64,000 nucleotides of DNA from the NCBI GenBank assembly GCA_017524525.1, contig JAFXVM010000016.1, positions 1 to 64,000 on the forward strand. Reading direction: 5' to 3'. Both the position numbers and the translations under genes were made by a program. Shown here one piece after another: positions 8,808 through 18,209 of this stretch; position 1 is the first letter of the stretch, and every line of letters begins with the position of its first letter. Origin of the DNA: Alphaproteobacteria bacterium. Its GTDB lineage: Bacteria > Pseudomonadota > Alphaproteobacteria > Rs-D84. The notes below the pieces were generated by a model. The model saw nothing but the letters and a program-made list of their open reading frames with translations, had not been told where the DNA came from and made no database searches.

Positions 8808-9584
8808 GTGTTTGATGTGCCAAAAATATCTGTGATTATTCCTGTGTATAATGGTGAAAAGTATTTGGTGCGCTGTTGGAATACTTTGAAAAACCAAACT
8901 ATTAAAGATTGGCAGGCGATTTTTGTGGACGATGGCAGCAAAGATAAATCTGGTAAAATTCTTGATGAATATGCTGTGGCGGACAGGCGTATCGTGGTCA
9001 TCCATAAAAAAAATATGGGTGTGTCTTCTGCACGAAATGATGGTATTAAACAGGCAAAGGGCGAATATATTCATTTTATGGATGTTGATGATGAAATAGA
9101 TGCTGATTATTATGAAAATATGTTAAAATTCGCAGGCAACAGGGATATTGTATGTTCTGGGTTTGTTTCAAACAGTAAACATTCTTCTGGTCTTGTTTAC
9201 AAAAAAAGCCGTGTTTTGAAAACATTGTTTGGTAAATTGTTTTGGGGGCAAGCATTGATAAAATCGTTTGTTTGGCGCTATTTATTCAAAACTGAATTTA
9301 TCAAGAAAAACAAATTGCAATTCGATACATCTTTGATTTCCCAAGAAGATGCTGTGTTTGTATTAAATGCTTTGTTAATTTCTGGGCAAATGGTTATTGT
9401 ACCAAATACAAATTATCATTATCTGTTTAATGCTGAGTCTGCGCTTAATAAAAAAGGGCGCGAACATCGTGAAAAATTAAAACGACAGTATAAAATTGGC
9501 AAACAATTTAGAAAGCAATATGCCAAAGATAATAATGTTATGTTTTTATGGCGATTTAGAAAAATAATTAAACTATTCTTTTGA
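8808..9584 (+). CDS. Family 2 glycosyltransferase
   Basis: This is a GT-A fold family 2 glycosyltransferase with the N-terminal ISVIIPVYNGEKYL strand, nucleotide-binding FVDDGSKDKSG, NMGVSSARNDGI and the metal-binding DVDDE. At 258 aa it is close to a minimal catalytic domain. The GTG start directly follows the TAG of the previous gene; a second in-frame GTG lies three codons on. It is 42% or so similar by eye to the next gene in the shared N-terminal half, suggesting an old duplication. Confidence 0.85.
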   Translation: MFDVPKISVIIPVYNGEKYLVRCWNTLKNQTIKDWQAIFVDDGSKDKSGKILDEYAVADRRIVVIHKKNMGVSSARNDGIKQAKGEYIHFMDVDDEIDADYYENMLKFAGNRDIVCSGFVSNSKHSSGLVYKKSRVLKTLFGKLFWGQALIKSFVWRYLFKTEFIKKNKLQFDTSLISQEDAVFVLNALLISGQMVIVPNTNYHYLFNAESALNKKGREHREKLKRQYKIGKQFRKQYAKDNNVMFLWRFRKIIKLFF

Positions 9585-9598
9585 TTAAAGGAGCAACC

Positions 9599-10615
9599 AT
9601 GGCGCCAAAGATTTCTATTATAATTCCAATGTACAGAGTGGAAAAGTATTTGCGTAGATGTTTGGACAGTGTTCAAAACCAAACATTTAAAGAATGGCAG
9701 GCAATATGTGTTGATGATGGAAGTCCTGATAAATCTGGCGATATAGCAGAAGAATATGCCAAAAAAGATAAAAGATTTGTCGTTGTACACAAAGAAAATG
9801 GCGGGCTTTCAGATGCCCGTAATGCTGGTTTTCGGTATGCTAAGGGTAAATATATCATGTATTTGGACAGTGATGATTTTATTCATCCGCAGACTATGGA
9901 TATTGCGTATAAATTTGCAGAAGAAAATAATTCCGATATTGTTTCTTTTCAATATGACAGGGCGTATCGACCAAGGTTAATGTTGCGGCATTTTTTTCAT
10001 ATGGACACAGATAATGTTGTTCCGCGTGGTATAAACAAGAAATATAATCTTGAAAAAATCAAAACACGTACAACGGATGATGTTTTTAAATTAGCAACTG
10101 AAAAAACACATAATAAAACGAATCCTAATCGTAAATGGTTGATTAAGCATTGTCAGGTTTGGAAAAATCTTTATAAAAAATCTTTGATTAAAGACATTCC
10201 TTTCATCAAAGGTATAGTATTTGAAGATTTCCCGTGGTGGAGTGAAGTTATGCTGAAAAAACCACTTGTGACAGTGGTGCCTTTGCCTTTGTATTATTAT
10301 ATACCTAATTTTGGTGGAATAGTTTTGTCTGAAAAACAGTTGCGTATAATGAAGTGTTTGTGTGTCGGTATCAAAGAATCATATAAATTGTATGAAAAGA
10401 AAGCAGACATAGAACAAATGAAGAATTGGCAAGAAAATTTCCTGTGGTTCTTTGTAAAAAAGGCATTTGGTAAGGTAAAATATCTAAAAACTGATAAAGA
10501 GATAGAAGTTGCTCGTGCAGAATTTAGAGAAATGAATCAGTTTGGCGTTTTTGATAATGTTCCAAATGAATGGTATATGTTGCGTGAAAAAATATATGAC
10601 TTTATAAGAAAATAA
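9599..10615 (+). CDS. Family 2 glycosyltransferase
   Basis: A second GT2 enzyme (338 aa) with ISIIIPMYRVEKYLRRCLDSVQNQT, VDDGSPDKSG, NGGLSDARNAG and DSDD. Its C-terminal half has the EDFPWWSEVM segment common in LPS and capsule sugar transferases. The ATG at 9599 is favoured over the TTG at 9581 because AAAGGAG sits 6 bases before it. It ends inside a shared terminator opposite a convergent operon. Confidence 0.86.
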   Translation: MAPKISIIIPMYRVEKYLRRCLDSVQNQTFKEWQAICVDDGSPDKSGDIAEEYAKKDKRFVVVHKENGGLSDARNAGFRYAKGKYIMYLDSDDFIHPQTMDIAYKFAEENNSDIVSFQYDRAYRPRLMLRHFFHMDTDNVVPRGINKKYNLEKIKTRTTDDVFKLATEKTHNKTNPNRKWLIKHCQVWKNLYKKSLIKDIPFIKGIVFEDFPWWSEVMLKKPLVTVVPLPLYYYIPNFGGIVLSEKQLRIMKCLCVGIKESYKLYEKKADIEQMKNWQENFLWFFVKKAFGKVKYLKTDKEIEVARAEFREMNQFGVFDNVPNEWYMLREKIYDFIRK

Positions 10616-10639
10616 AAGTGGCATTAAACCACTTTTATT
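10611..10639. terminator. Bidirectional terminator of the polysaccharide operons
   Basis: An 11-bp perfect stem, AATAAAAGTGG / CCACTTTTATT, with a 7-base loop overlaps the ends of both convergent genes (stop codons near 10615 and 10635). Confidence 0.8.
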
Positions 10640-11618
10640 TTTCAAATTCACACTTGTTTGGGAAACGTTTTTGTAAGAATTTAATATTGTTTTCTGTTGT
10701 TTTTGATTTTGTATCGTTAGAATCGTTTATGCAAAATATTGGTGCGTGTTCAATAGATTTACGGTTTTCAAATGCATCAAAACAAAATACAGGGGATTGA
10801 CGAACTGATTTGTAATGAATTGTGTTGTATATAAAATTAGACAACCAATGTTTGCCAGATTTGTATCCGCGGGCTTTTTTAAATACACCTGTGCCAGAAA
10901 ATACGCCGTATAGATTAAATATCCATCTTTGAAATTCGTTGCCCGTGCGGAATTTATTTTTGATTTGTTTATTTAAATCGTTTTTTATCATTGGATGATT
11001 TTTACATTCTATGATGGAAGATTTTATATATGGGTCAATTCCGTGTGATGGTTTATAGTGTAAACATTTTTTTCTAAAAATTTCTTGGATTTTTAATGCG
11101 GATAAAATTAAAGTGCGTGTGTAATTATCGCTTTCATTTAACCACTTATCTACATCTATGCGGCGGTTTTTGTGGTTGTTATATAAAACTATTGCGCGAT
11201 TGCGTCTGTCAAAAAAGAAATTCGGTTCAAGTTTTTTATTAAAGAAAGTGTCATCATTCATTAAAATGAATTTTTCGCTGAGATTTGGAATATTTGAAAT
11301 ACACATTTCTATGGAATTAGAATTAAATGTGGGAATTGCAGATTTTGGCATAATTTGTTCGTGTGGGACAATTGTGATTTTGGGATTTTTAATATTTAAC
11401 CATTTGGGTTTTTGATTGAACCCAGTCACAATATAAATATGATTCACCCAATTTACACATTCAGCCACCGAACGCAAAGAGTATTTTAATTCGCCATTAT
11501 CGCGGTATAAATAATCGTTTTTTTGTTTCGAAACAGACCAAAAATTGCGTGCATCACGCCATTTTTTATCGCCACCATCAACCCATAAATAGACAATATC
11601 TATTTTGTTGTTCGACAT
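10635..11618 (-). CDS. Stealth family sugar-phosphate transferase
   Basis: This 327-aa protein shows the conserved regions of the Stealth family, hexose-1-phosphate transferases that build phosphate-linked capsular or exopolysaccharides and include the human GlcNAc-1-phosphotransferase. CR1 is DIVYLWVDGGD. CR2 runs from RDNGELKYSLRSV through PTFNSNSIE to LNDDTFF, with the likely catalytic Asp pair. Later HGIDPY and FRTGNEFQ match CR3 and CR4 style segments. It is third in a minus-strand operon, one base after its upstream neighbour. Confidence 0.88.
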   Translation of the reverse strand: MSNNKIDIVYLWVDGGDKKWRDARNFWSVSKQKNDYLYRDNGELKYSLRSVAECVNWVNHIYIVTGFNQKPKWLNIKNPKITIVPHEQIMPKSAIPTFNSNSIEMCISNIPNLSEKFILMNDDTFFNKKLEPNFFFDRRNRAIVLYNNHKNRRIDVDKWLNESDNYTRTLILSALKIQEIFRKKCLHYKPSHGIDPYIKSSIIECKNHPMIKNDLNKQIKNKFRTGNEFQRWIFNLYGVFSGTGVFKKARGYKSGKHWLSNFIYNTIHYKSVRQSPVFCFDAFENRKSIEHAPIFCINDSNDTKSKTTENNIKFLQKRFPNKCEFEK

Positions 11619-11619
11619 T

Positions 11620-12456
11620 TTATATTCCCGATTTTTTGAAACGATTTGGTATTTTTACAACAATTCTCAATCCAAACATGGCGGGTTTGCGAAGCGCATA
11701 AATAGGACGAAAATATGTCTGCAAAGTACGTGCGATTGATAGCCATTTTTCAGTTTTTGGTTTTATTTTTGTTACGGCGTTAATTGTTCCGTTTCCGCGT
11801 CTTCTAAGATGGTTAATCCAATCTGTACCACGTTTTTTAGCCTTTTGTTCCAGCATATCCATATCAATTGCACCAAAATGAAGAAGATATAAATTTTTAT
11901 CTATGTGAAAGTTTGAAGCGCGGATGCTGTGAAAACCACTTCCCCAATTTACAGGTTTGTTTATAACGACTGGTTTAGTATAACGAGTGGAAAGCAGCGC
12001 ATATTCGCGTTGTTCCAGAAATGGTGCGTCTTTGTCTAGAATCGCTTCGCTGTACATGTTTTGTCCAACGTCTAATCCTAAGCCTGAAAGGGTGGTGTTG
12101 ATTTTTTTATTTGATAAATATTGTGCCAAGTTTTGTTTTGTTGCTGGGTCAACAATCAAGAACTCATCACTGTCGCAGCCAATAACTATGTCGTATTTTT
12201 TTAATAATTCATGAGCCAATTTTGATAATTTTTTGATTCTGTATTTGTCCCCAGCACTTCTTGATAATTGTTCATGTTTCAGTTTTGTTATATGTGATTT
12301 ACCAGCGTTTTCAGGAATTTTTTGGTCGGTTCCATCCAGTAAGATATAAAGATTTTCTGTGCCGAACTGCTTTCCATAGTAGGCAATCCAACGTGATAAA
12401 AAGAATTCATCGTCGCGTGCCATGGTTATTGCACAAATTTTTTTGTTTTTTATCAT
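11620..12456 (-). CDS. Glycosyltransferase family 2-like protein
   Basis: A 278-aa transferase-like protein of the Glyco_tranf_2_4 type. It starts with KICAITMARDDEFFLSRWIAYY, typical of these enzymes, and carries a DxD motif in GCDSDEFL. Later segments include NWGSGFHSI and HFGA, close to the HY/HF block in the family. The ATG overlaps the stop of the RgpF-like gene by 4 bases, indicating translational coupling. Substrate is not evident. Confidence 0.75.
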   Translation of the reverse strand: MIKNKKICAITMARDDEFFLSRWIAYYGKQFGTENLYILLDGTDQKIPENAGKSHITKLKHEQLSRSAGDKYRIKKLSKLAHELLKKYDIVIGCDSDEFLIVDPATKQNLAQYLSNKKINTTLSGLGLDVGQNMYSEAILDKDAPFLEQREYALLSTRYTKPVVINKPVNWGSGFHSIRASNFHIDKNLYLLHFGAIDMDMLEQKAKKRGTDWINHLRRRGNGTINAVTKIKPKTEKWLSIARTLQTYFRPIYALRKPAMFGLRIVVKIPNRFKKSGI

Positions 12457-13304
12457 ATCGTCTCGTTTTTTATTTTTGTTATTAAATAACTTATATTGCG
12501 ATAAATTATTTTTAATGGATTAGATGTCAAAAACCATTTCATATATTTTTCACCATAAATACGATTTGTTGTGGATATAACAGATTCAACCGCTGGTTTA
12601 TCACTGTGATTCAATATGTATTTAATTTGTTTTCCTGTTGCGCCATTGTGTCGTGTAAAAGACATTTTTTTTACAAAAGGGTTCCCGCCTATAAATAAAG
12701 ATTTAGGGTTGTTATAAGTTTTTCTGCCGTATACAGTGAATATGCCGCCCCAAGAACAGCCGTTTTTAGAAATTATATTAGTAAGCCCGTGTTCGTATTT
12801 TATTGTGACACTTATTTTTGTTGGTTGTTTTTCAACACCGCTTATAAATTTATCAAACCAGTTGGATAAAAATATTTTTTTATCCAATTTCACAAACCAA
12901 GATTCCATATACGAATGTGTTTCGTGTTTTGCAACAACAATTCCACAGGCATCAAAATTTTTTTCTTCGATTTTATCAAAAATACTTTTTATATCAAACA
13001 AAGGACCAAACACAGAATCATTAACTAAATAAACATTTTTGTATTTTTTCAATATCTTTTTATCGCGGGCGTATTGGTAAGCGCGTTTATAAGAGCCAAA
13101 ATCGTATTCGCCATGTCTTTGCGCAATTGTGTGAATTGCAAAAGGTTTTATTTTTTGAATTTCTGTTTGTGGTAAATCATTATCTATGCAAACAATAACA
13201 TCACCGTATTTGGATAGTGTTTTAACATAATAAACAAGAGAATCTGCGACAATGTTATCTTTGTCGTACCCAGCAAATAAAAATAATCGAACGGGTTCAG
13301 CCAT
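12453..13304 (-). CDS. Rhamnan synthesis protein F (RgpF)-like
   Basis: Resembles the RgpF family, which take part in assembly of rhamnose-containing or related surface polysaccharides. The key block EYDFGSYKRAYQY...YLVNDSVFGPL matches the family's DFG-x-Y and ND-S-x-GP segments. The ATG at 13304 with upstream AAAGAA is chosen over a TTG at 13334, giving 283 aa. It heads a three-gene minus-strand operon with the GT2-like and Stealth genes. Confidence 0.8.
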   Translation of the reverse strand: MAEPVRLFLFAGYDKDNIVADSLVYYVKTLSKYGDVIVCIDNDLPQTEIQKIKPFAIHTIAQRHGEYDFGSYKRAYQYARDKKILKKYKNVYLVNDSVFGPLFDIKSIFDKIEEKNFDACGIVVAKHETHSYMESWFVKLDKKIFLSNWFDKFISGVEKQPTKISVTIKYEHGLTNIISKNGCSWGGIFTVYGRKTYNNPKSLFIGGNPFVKKMSFTRHNGATGKQIKYILNHSDKPAVESVISTTNRIYGEKYMKWFLTSNPLKIIYRNISYLITKIKNETI

Positions 13305-13360
13305 TTCTTTAATCGTTATAATACGACTATACAATTTTTATGTGCACTTTGCAACAAAAC

Positions 13361-13390
13361 AAAAAAACCGCCGTAAAGGCGGTTTTGTTT
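13361..13390 (-). terminator. Terminator of typA
   Basis: A stem ACCGCC / GGCGGT extended by A/T runs lies directly after the typA stop codon. On the minus strand it ends in a T-run, so it separates typA from the downstream polysaccharide operon. Confidence 0.82.
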
Positions 13391-15235
13391 TTAATCTGTT
13401 TCAGCATAACGATACGCTTTTTTTCGTTTTTCGCTGTCTAATTCTTTTTTGCGTAAACGAATCGTTGCTGGGGTCACTTCGACCAATTCGTCGTCTTGGA
13501 TATAAGATAGTGCTTCTTCCAAAGACATCTTTCTTGGTGGTGCCAAGAATAATTTTTCATCGGCAGTGACAGAACGCACATTAGTTAATTGTTTACCACG
13601 AACAGGGTTAACTTCGATATCGTTTTCTTTGCTGTGTTCGCCAACAATCATCCCAGAATAAACTTCTGTTTGTGGACCAACAAATAAAACGCCACGCGGT
13701 TCCAAGTTGTGCAATGCATATGTAGTAGTAGAACCTGCTTCCATAGAAACCAAAACACCTGGACGGTATTGAGTGATTGGACCACGATAAGAATCGTATT
13801 TATCAAATACGCGGTTCATAATGCCAGTGCCACGTGTGTCTGTTCTAAATTCAGATAAATAACCAATCAAACCACGAGATGGGGCAGAAAATACAATACG
13901 CGTTTTTCCAATTCCTGATGGTTTCATTTCAACAATTGTTGCTTTGCGTTTAGTCATTTTTTCAATCACAACACCGCTGAATTCGTCGTCTACATCAATA
14001 ACGACTTCTTCAATTGGTTCTAATTTTTCGCCGTTTTCATTTGTTTGCATAACAACGCGTGGACGTGATACAGACAATTCAAAACCTTCGCGACGCATTG
14101 TTTCGATTAAAATACCGAGTTGTAATTCGCCACGTCCTGATACTTCGAATGCTTCGTTATTAGAACTTTGTGTCACGCGAAGGGCGATGTTTGTTTCTGC
14201 TTCGCGGAATAATCTTTCACCAATCATACGCGAAGTTAATTTTTTACCGCTTTTACCAGCCAAAGGCGAAGTGTTTACAAAGAAAGTCATTGTCAAAGTT
14301 GGTGGGTCAATTGGCATGGCTGGGATTGGTTCGTTAACACTGGGGTCACAAAGAGTGTCTGCCACAGTAGCTTTTGAAAAACCAGCCAAAACGACAATGT
14401 CCCCGGCAGATGCACTTTCGCGGGAAACTTTGTTTACACCTTGGTGTTCAATGATTTTTGTAATTTTTGCGTTTTCAATAAATTCACCAGCCATATTAAT
14501 TGCTTTTACAGATTGTCCAACACGAACTGTGCCAGATTCAATTTTGCCAGTCAAAATACGACCAACATAAGGGTCTGCTTCCAATGTTGTTGCCAACATA
14601 GTGAAAGGTGCATCCAGTTGACATCTGGTGCCGTTGCAATCAGGCGCAGGAACATGATCGACAATTAATTGGAAAAGTGGTGTTAAATCTTTTTTGGGAT
14701 TATCAATATCTTTTAAATCACGAATCGCCCAACCATCGCGACCGCAAGCATAAAGATATGGGAAATCAAGTTGTGAATCTGTTGCGCCAAGTTTGTCGAA
14801 CAAATCAAAAGTTTCTGTTAAAACTTCGTCTGGTCTGGCATCCCCGCGGTCTATTTTGTTGATGCACACAATAGGGCGCAGGTTTAATTTTAATGCCTTG
14901 GATAATACGAATTTAGTTTGTGGAAGAGGGCCTTCAGCACTGTCAACCAAAAGCACGACGCCGTCAACCATAGATAAAATACGTTCTACTTCGCCACCAA
15001 AGTCTGCGTGTCCTGGGGTATCTACGATATTGATTTTGTATTCGCCCCATTGAATAGATGTGGGTTTAGCAGAAATTGTAATTCCGCGTTCGCGTTCGAT
15101 GTCGCCACTGTCCATAACGCGGTCTTCGACATGTTCGTTTTCACGGAAAGTTCCAGCTTGTTTTAACATATTGTCGACCAAGGTGGTTTTTCCGTGGTCA
15201 ACGTGTGCTATGATAGCGATATTACGTATTTTCAT
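13391..15235 (-). CDS. typA: Translational GTPase TypA/BipA
   Basis: TypA/BipA is a ribosome-binding GTPase of the EF-G family linked to 50S assembly and stress growth. P-loop AHVDHGKT is at residues 10-17, with DTPGHADFGGEVER and NKIDR downstream, followed by EF-G-like domains and the BipA-specific C-terminal domain (GVLFVGPQTEVYSGMIVGEH). The ATG at 15235 gives 614 aa, the family's usual size; homologues start at this MKIRNIAIIAHVDH. A TATAAT at 15280-15275 can serve as its -10. Confidence 0.97.
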   Translation of the reverse strand: MKIRNIAIIAHVDHGKTTLVDNMLKQAGTFRENEHVEDRVMDSGDIERERGITISAKPTSIQWGEYKINIVDTPGHADFGGEVERILSMVDGVVLLVDSAEGPLPQTKFVLSKALKLNLRPIVCINKIDRGDARPDEVLTETFDLFDKLGATDSQLDFPYLYACGRDGWAIRDLKDIDNPKKDLTPLFQLIVDHVPAPDCNGTRCQLDAPFTMLATTLEADPYVGRILTGKIESGTVRVGQSVKAINMAGEFIENAKITKIIEHQGVNKVSRESASAGDIVVLAGFSKATVADTLCDPSVNEPIPAMPIDPPTLTMTFFVNTSPLAGKSGKKLTSRMIGERLFREAETNIALRVTQSSNNEAFEVSGRGELQLGILIETMRREGFELSVSRPRVVMQTNENGEKLEPIEEVVIDVDDEFSGVVIEKMTKRKATIVEMKPSGIGKTRIVFSAPSRGLIGYLSEFRTDTRGTGIMNRVFDKYDSYRGPITQYRPGVLVSMEAGSTTTYALHNLEPRGVLFVGPQTEVYSGMIVGEHSKENDIEVNPVRGKQLTNVRSVTADEKLFLAPPRKMSLEEALSYIQDDELVEVTPATIRLRKKELDSEKRKKAYRYAETD

Positions 15236-15318
15236 CTTTTTACTTCTTTTATTGTTTTTTGCGCAAAGCAATAAATTATACTATATTTTTCAATTTTCAA
15301 CAAATTATATTATAAAAA

Positions 15319-15347
15319 TTGACAATTGCAACAATTTTGTCTATATT
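15319..15347 (+). promoter_or_regulatory. Near-consensus sigma-70 promoter of an orphan gene
   Basis: TTGACA at 15319-15324 and TATATT at 15342-15347 are exactly 17 bases apart, the best match to consensus in the window. Transcription would start near 15354, inside the palindrome at 15350-15370. Confidence 0.75.
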
Positions 15348-15349
15348 AT

Positions 15350-15370
15350 GTATATACAGTCTGTATATAC
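15350..15370. promoter_or_regulatory. Perfect palindrome overlapping the transcription start (putative operator)
   Basis: 10-bp arms GTATATACAG and CTGTATATAC flank a single T. Placed immediately downstream of the -10 box, it looks like a repressor operator; the cognate regulator is unknown. Confidence 0.6.
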
Positions 15371-15390
15371 AAACAAAAAGAGGTTGCAAA

Positions 15391-15915
15391 ATGCTTATAA
15401 TTAACATAGATAGAACTGTTGAAGTGTTGTTAAACAAATACGTGCAGCATTGTGCAAGGGTTTTGGAAAACAAACGCAAAAGTTTTGCAAAAATGAAGGA
15501 TGTGACAGATTTAGAACGTGATGCATATAATGAAAGTTTGAAATCTTATGAATTTTTAAAAGAAGTCGCAAAAAATCCAAAAGCGTATTTGTATTCTGGT
15601 CAAGATATTTTCTTTACTAAATTACAAAATGGGGAATCTTTGTATTCTAAATTACAGCATGTTATAAATAATGATTTTGGTAATGGCAAATCTTTGTTGG
15701 TTCGTTTGTGTGAAGCAATCGCGCATCATGTATCCAGCCCTTTTGAAAACAAAGGTGATTGGGAATATTGGTCTGGCAAAGGTGATATGGATGCTGAACA
15801 GATTTTAAAAATAAACAAAATAGTGAATTTATTGGATGCAAATGATTTTGCTAAATCTTTAAAAGACATTTTGCCAGTGCGCGCCTTTGTTCCACGTGAA
15901 GCAAAAGTAAAATAA
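15391..15915 (+). CDS. Hypothetical protein
   Basis: I do not recognise this 174-aa soluble protein. It has no signal peptide or membrane segment and is mostly predicted helical, with charged stretches and a C-terminal VRAFVPREAKVK tail. The ATG at 15391 has AAAGAGG upstream. The gene is alone, under a near-consensus promoter with a perfect palindrome over the start site, and ends in its own terminator. That suggests tight, inducible expression. Confidence 0.7.
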   Translation: MLIINIDRTVEVLLNKYVQHCARVLENKRKSFAKMKDVTDLERDAYNESLKSYEFLKEVAKNPKAYLYSGQDIFFTKLQNGESLYSKLQHVINNDFGNGKSLLVRLCEAIAHHVSSPFENKGDWEYWSGKGDMDAEQILKINKIVNLLDANDFAKSLKDILPVRAFVPREAKVK

Positions 15916-15941
15916 AAAATCGCCCAAATGGGCGATTTTTT
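15914..15941. terminator. Bidirectional terminator between orphan gene and serS
   Basis: A 12-bp stem, AAAAAATCGCCC / GGGCGATTTTTT, with a 4-base loop. It overlaps the ends of both convergent genes. Confidence 0.88.
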
Positions 15942-17221
15942 TAATGTTTTCCACCAATCTTTGTTCTGCCACCCATCAAAGGTTGTAATTTTTTTGGAAT
16001 ATTCACGGATCCGTCTGCGTTTTGGTGGTTTTCTATAATTGGAACCAAAGCGCGCGGCAGGGCGATTCCTGTGCAATTCAGGGTTGCGACAAATTTCACT
16101 TCGCCTGTGGCGTTTTCGCGATAACGGGTATTTATTCTGCGTGCTTGGAATTGCCCAATTGATGAACAAGAACCTAATTCGCGATAAGAATTTTCACTTG
16201 GGAACCATGCTTCGACATCGTTCATTTTAACTTTGTTAAATCCCATATCCCCAGTAGAATTTGCAATTACACGATAAGGTAATTCAAAATCTTCCATCAA
16301 TTCGCACATATTATTCAGTATAAATTCATGCATTTCGTCACTTTGTTCTGGTTTACAAAATATGTATTGTTCAACCTTGTTAAATTGATGTACACGGACG
16401 ATTCCGCGGGTGTCACGACCTGCGGCGCCTGCTTCTTTGCGAAAACATTGTGAAAAACCAGTATATTTTATTGGTAATTCATTTTCGTTTAATATTTCGT
16501 CAGCATGCAAAGAATTTAAAATAATTTCTGATGTGCCTGCCAAACATCTGTCTGTGTTTGTCAACATAAATACATCGTCGTTCATCACAGCCAAATCAGA
16601 ACCCATAAAATGTCCCGCGTTAAATATTGTTTGCGGTTTTGTGATAGATGGACATTCAATGTATTTGAATCCTTTGGCAATTAATTTTTGAATTGTATAA
16701 GTTTGTACAGCCAAATCTAATTCAGCCAATTCACCACAAAGTGCATAAACACGTGTGCCACAAATATTTGCAATTTTTTCTGGCATCCACCAACCGTTCA
16801 TGTCTAACAGTTCCCATTGTGGACGTGGTGTAAAATCAAATTTTGGAATATCGCCTATACGGCGGATTTCAACGTTAGCAGAATCATCATCACCGATTGG
16901 TGCAGATGCATCTGGAATTTGTGGAACGCGATGAAGTAAGTCGTTAAGAACCACTTCTTTTTCAGCCAATTCAGCCATATCATTTGCGATTTCTTCGCTT
17001 ATTGCTTTTGATTTAGCAATTAACGCAGCCTTGTCAGAACTGGTAGGTATTTCTTTAGATATTTTATTTTTTTCAGCAGTTTTTGTTTGTGTTATCGTTT
17101 TTAATTCACGAACACGAACATCTAGTTTTAAAATATCGTCAACGACATCAGGAAAATTTTTAACCTGACATGCTTTTTTTACGATATCCGGATTTTCACG
17201 AATAAATTTTATATCTAACAT
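15941..17221 (-). CDS. serS: Seryl-tRNA synthetase
   Basis: SerRS charges tRNA-Ser and the selenocysteine tRNA. The 426-aa protein has the N-terminal coiled-coil arm that grips the long variable arm (about residues 30-105), then a class II catalytic core with motif 2 around FRKEAGAAGRDTRGIVRVHQF. Motif 3 reads TLNCTGIALPRALVPIIENHQ-like, where most bacterial enzymes have N-G-S-G; the motif-3 Arg is kept. It is downstream of trxB by 14 bases on the same strand. Confidence 0.96.
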   Translation of the reverse strand: MLDIKFIRENPDIVKKACQVKNFPDVVDDILKLDVRVRELKTITQTKTAEKNKISKEIPTSSDKAALIAKSKAISEEIANDMAELAEKEVVLNDLLHRVPQIPDASAPIGDDDSANVEIRRIGDIPKFDFTPRPQWELLDMNGWWMPEKIANICGTRVYALCGELAELDLAVQTYTIQKLIAKGFKYIECPSITKPQTIFNAGHFMGSDLAVMNDDVFMLTNTDRCLAGTSEIILNSLHADEILNENELPIKYTGFSQCFRKEAGAAGRDTRGIVRVHQFNKVEQYIFCKPEQSDEMHEFILNNMCELMEDFELPYRVIANSTGDMGFNKVKMNDVEAWFPSENSYRELGSCSSIGQFQARRINTRYRENATGEVKFVATLNCTGIALPRALVPIIENHQNADGSVNIPKKLQPLMGGRTKIGGKH

Positions 17222-17235
17222 TTTTAATACCTTTT

Positions 17236-18132
17236 TTATTCCTTGGAATTTATGTAAGCAATCGCATCCATAGCAGCACTGCAGCCTGTTCCAACAGCAG
17301 TCGCAATTTGCATTTTGATATTGCTTTTCACATCACCTGCAACAAACATACCCTTTGGTAATGCTTCGGTTGCCAGACGTCCCATATCGTCGCGTTTGAT
17401 ATTTTCAGATAAATAATCTGTGTTTGCTTCGTGACCAATAGCAACAAAAATACCGTCTGTTTCAATGTCTTTGCCGTCTGTAGTAGTTGCAATCAGTTTA
17501 TCACAATCGTCTTTCTTTTTGATAGATTTTAATTCTGTGTTGAAAATACATTCTATATTTTCACGTTCTTCGACACGTTCGCGCAATACTGCTTCTGCAC
17601 GGAAGAATTCAGATTTACGATAAATAATTTTCACGCTTTTTGCAATGTCTGCCAAATAAAGCGCATCGTTTAATGCAGCGTTTCCGCCACCAATTACCAA
17701 TACATCGCGTCCATTATAAAAGAAACCGTCACATGTTGCACAATAAGAAACGCCGTGTCCAAATAATTCACGTGCCCCGTCTATTTCCAAGCGACGAGCA
17801 GATGCCCCAGTTGCCAAAATAATTGTTTTTGCATCCAAATTTTTGCCGTTATCGCACACAACAGTGAAAGTTTCGTCATCATTAAATTTAATATCAGTGC
17901 TGGACGCGAATTCAAATTTTGCACCGAAAGATTCTGCTTGCTTTTTCATAAACATAATTAATTCCATGCCAGAACCAGCCCAGCCTGGGTAATTTTCAAG
18001 TTTTGCGATTTCACCAGTTTGTCCGCCAAGTGAAGCCCCCGCCAAAACCAAAGTGCTTTTTTTTGCGCGTCCAGTATAAATTGCAGCGGTTAAACCCGCA
18101 GGTCCAGAACCAAGTATTATTGTATCGTACAT
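17236..18132 (-). CDS. trxB: Thioredoxin-disulfide reductase
   Basis: TrxB transfers electrons from NADPH through FAD to thioredoxin; a trxA gene is at 60602-60922. FAD-binding GSGPAGLTAA lies near the N-terminus, the redox pair C131-A-T-C134 follows, then NADPH-binding VIGGGNAALNDA and the FAD-contacting AGDVKSNIKMQIATAVGTG. Length 298 aa is slightly short but complete. Confidence 0.96.
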   Translation of the reverse strand: MYDTIILGSGPAGLTAAIYTGRAKKSTLVLAGASLGGQTGEIAKLENYPGWAGSGMELIMFMKKQAESFGAKFEFASSTDIKFNDDETFTVVCDNGKNLDAKTIILATGASARRLEIDGARELFGHGVSYCATCDGFFYNGRDVLVIGGGNAALNDALYLADIAKSVKIIYRKSEFFRAEAVLRERVEERENIECIFNTELKSIKKKDDCDKLIATTTDGKDIETDGIFVAIGHEANTDYLSENIKRDDMGRLATEALPKGMFVAGDVKSNIKMQIATAVGTGCSAAMDAIAYINSKE

Positions 18133-18209
18133 ATCTTTTCCTATCTTTTTTACCAGTCAAGCATAGCATAAAAACCATATCTTGCAAATATAAAATAGGT
18201 CTAAAAAAA

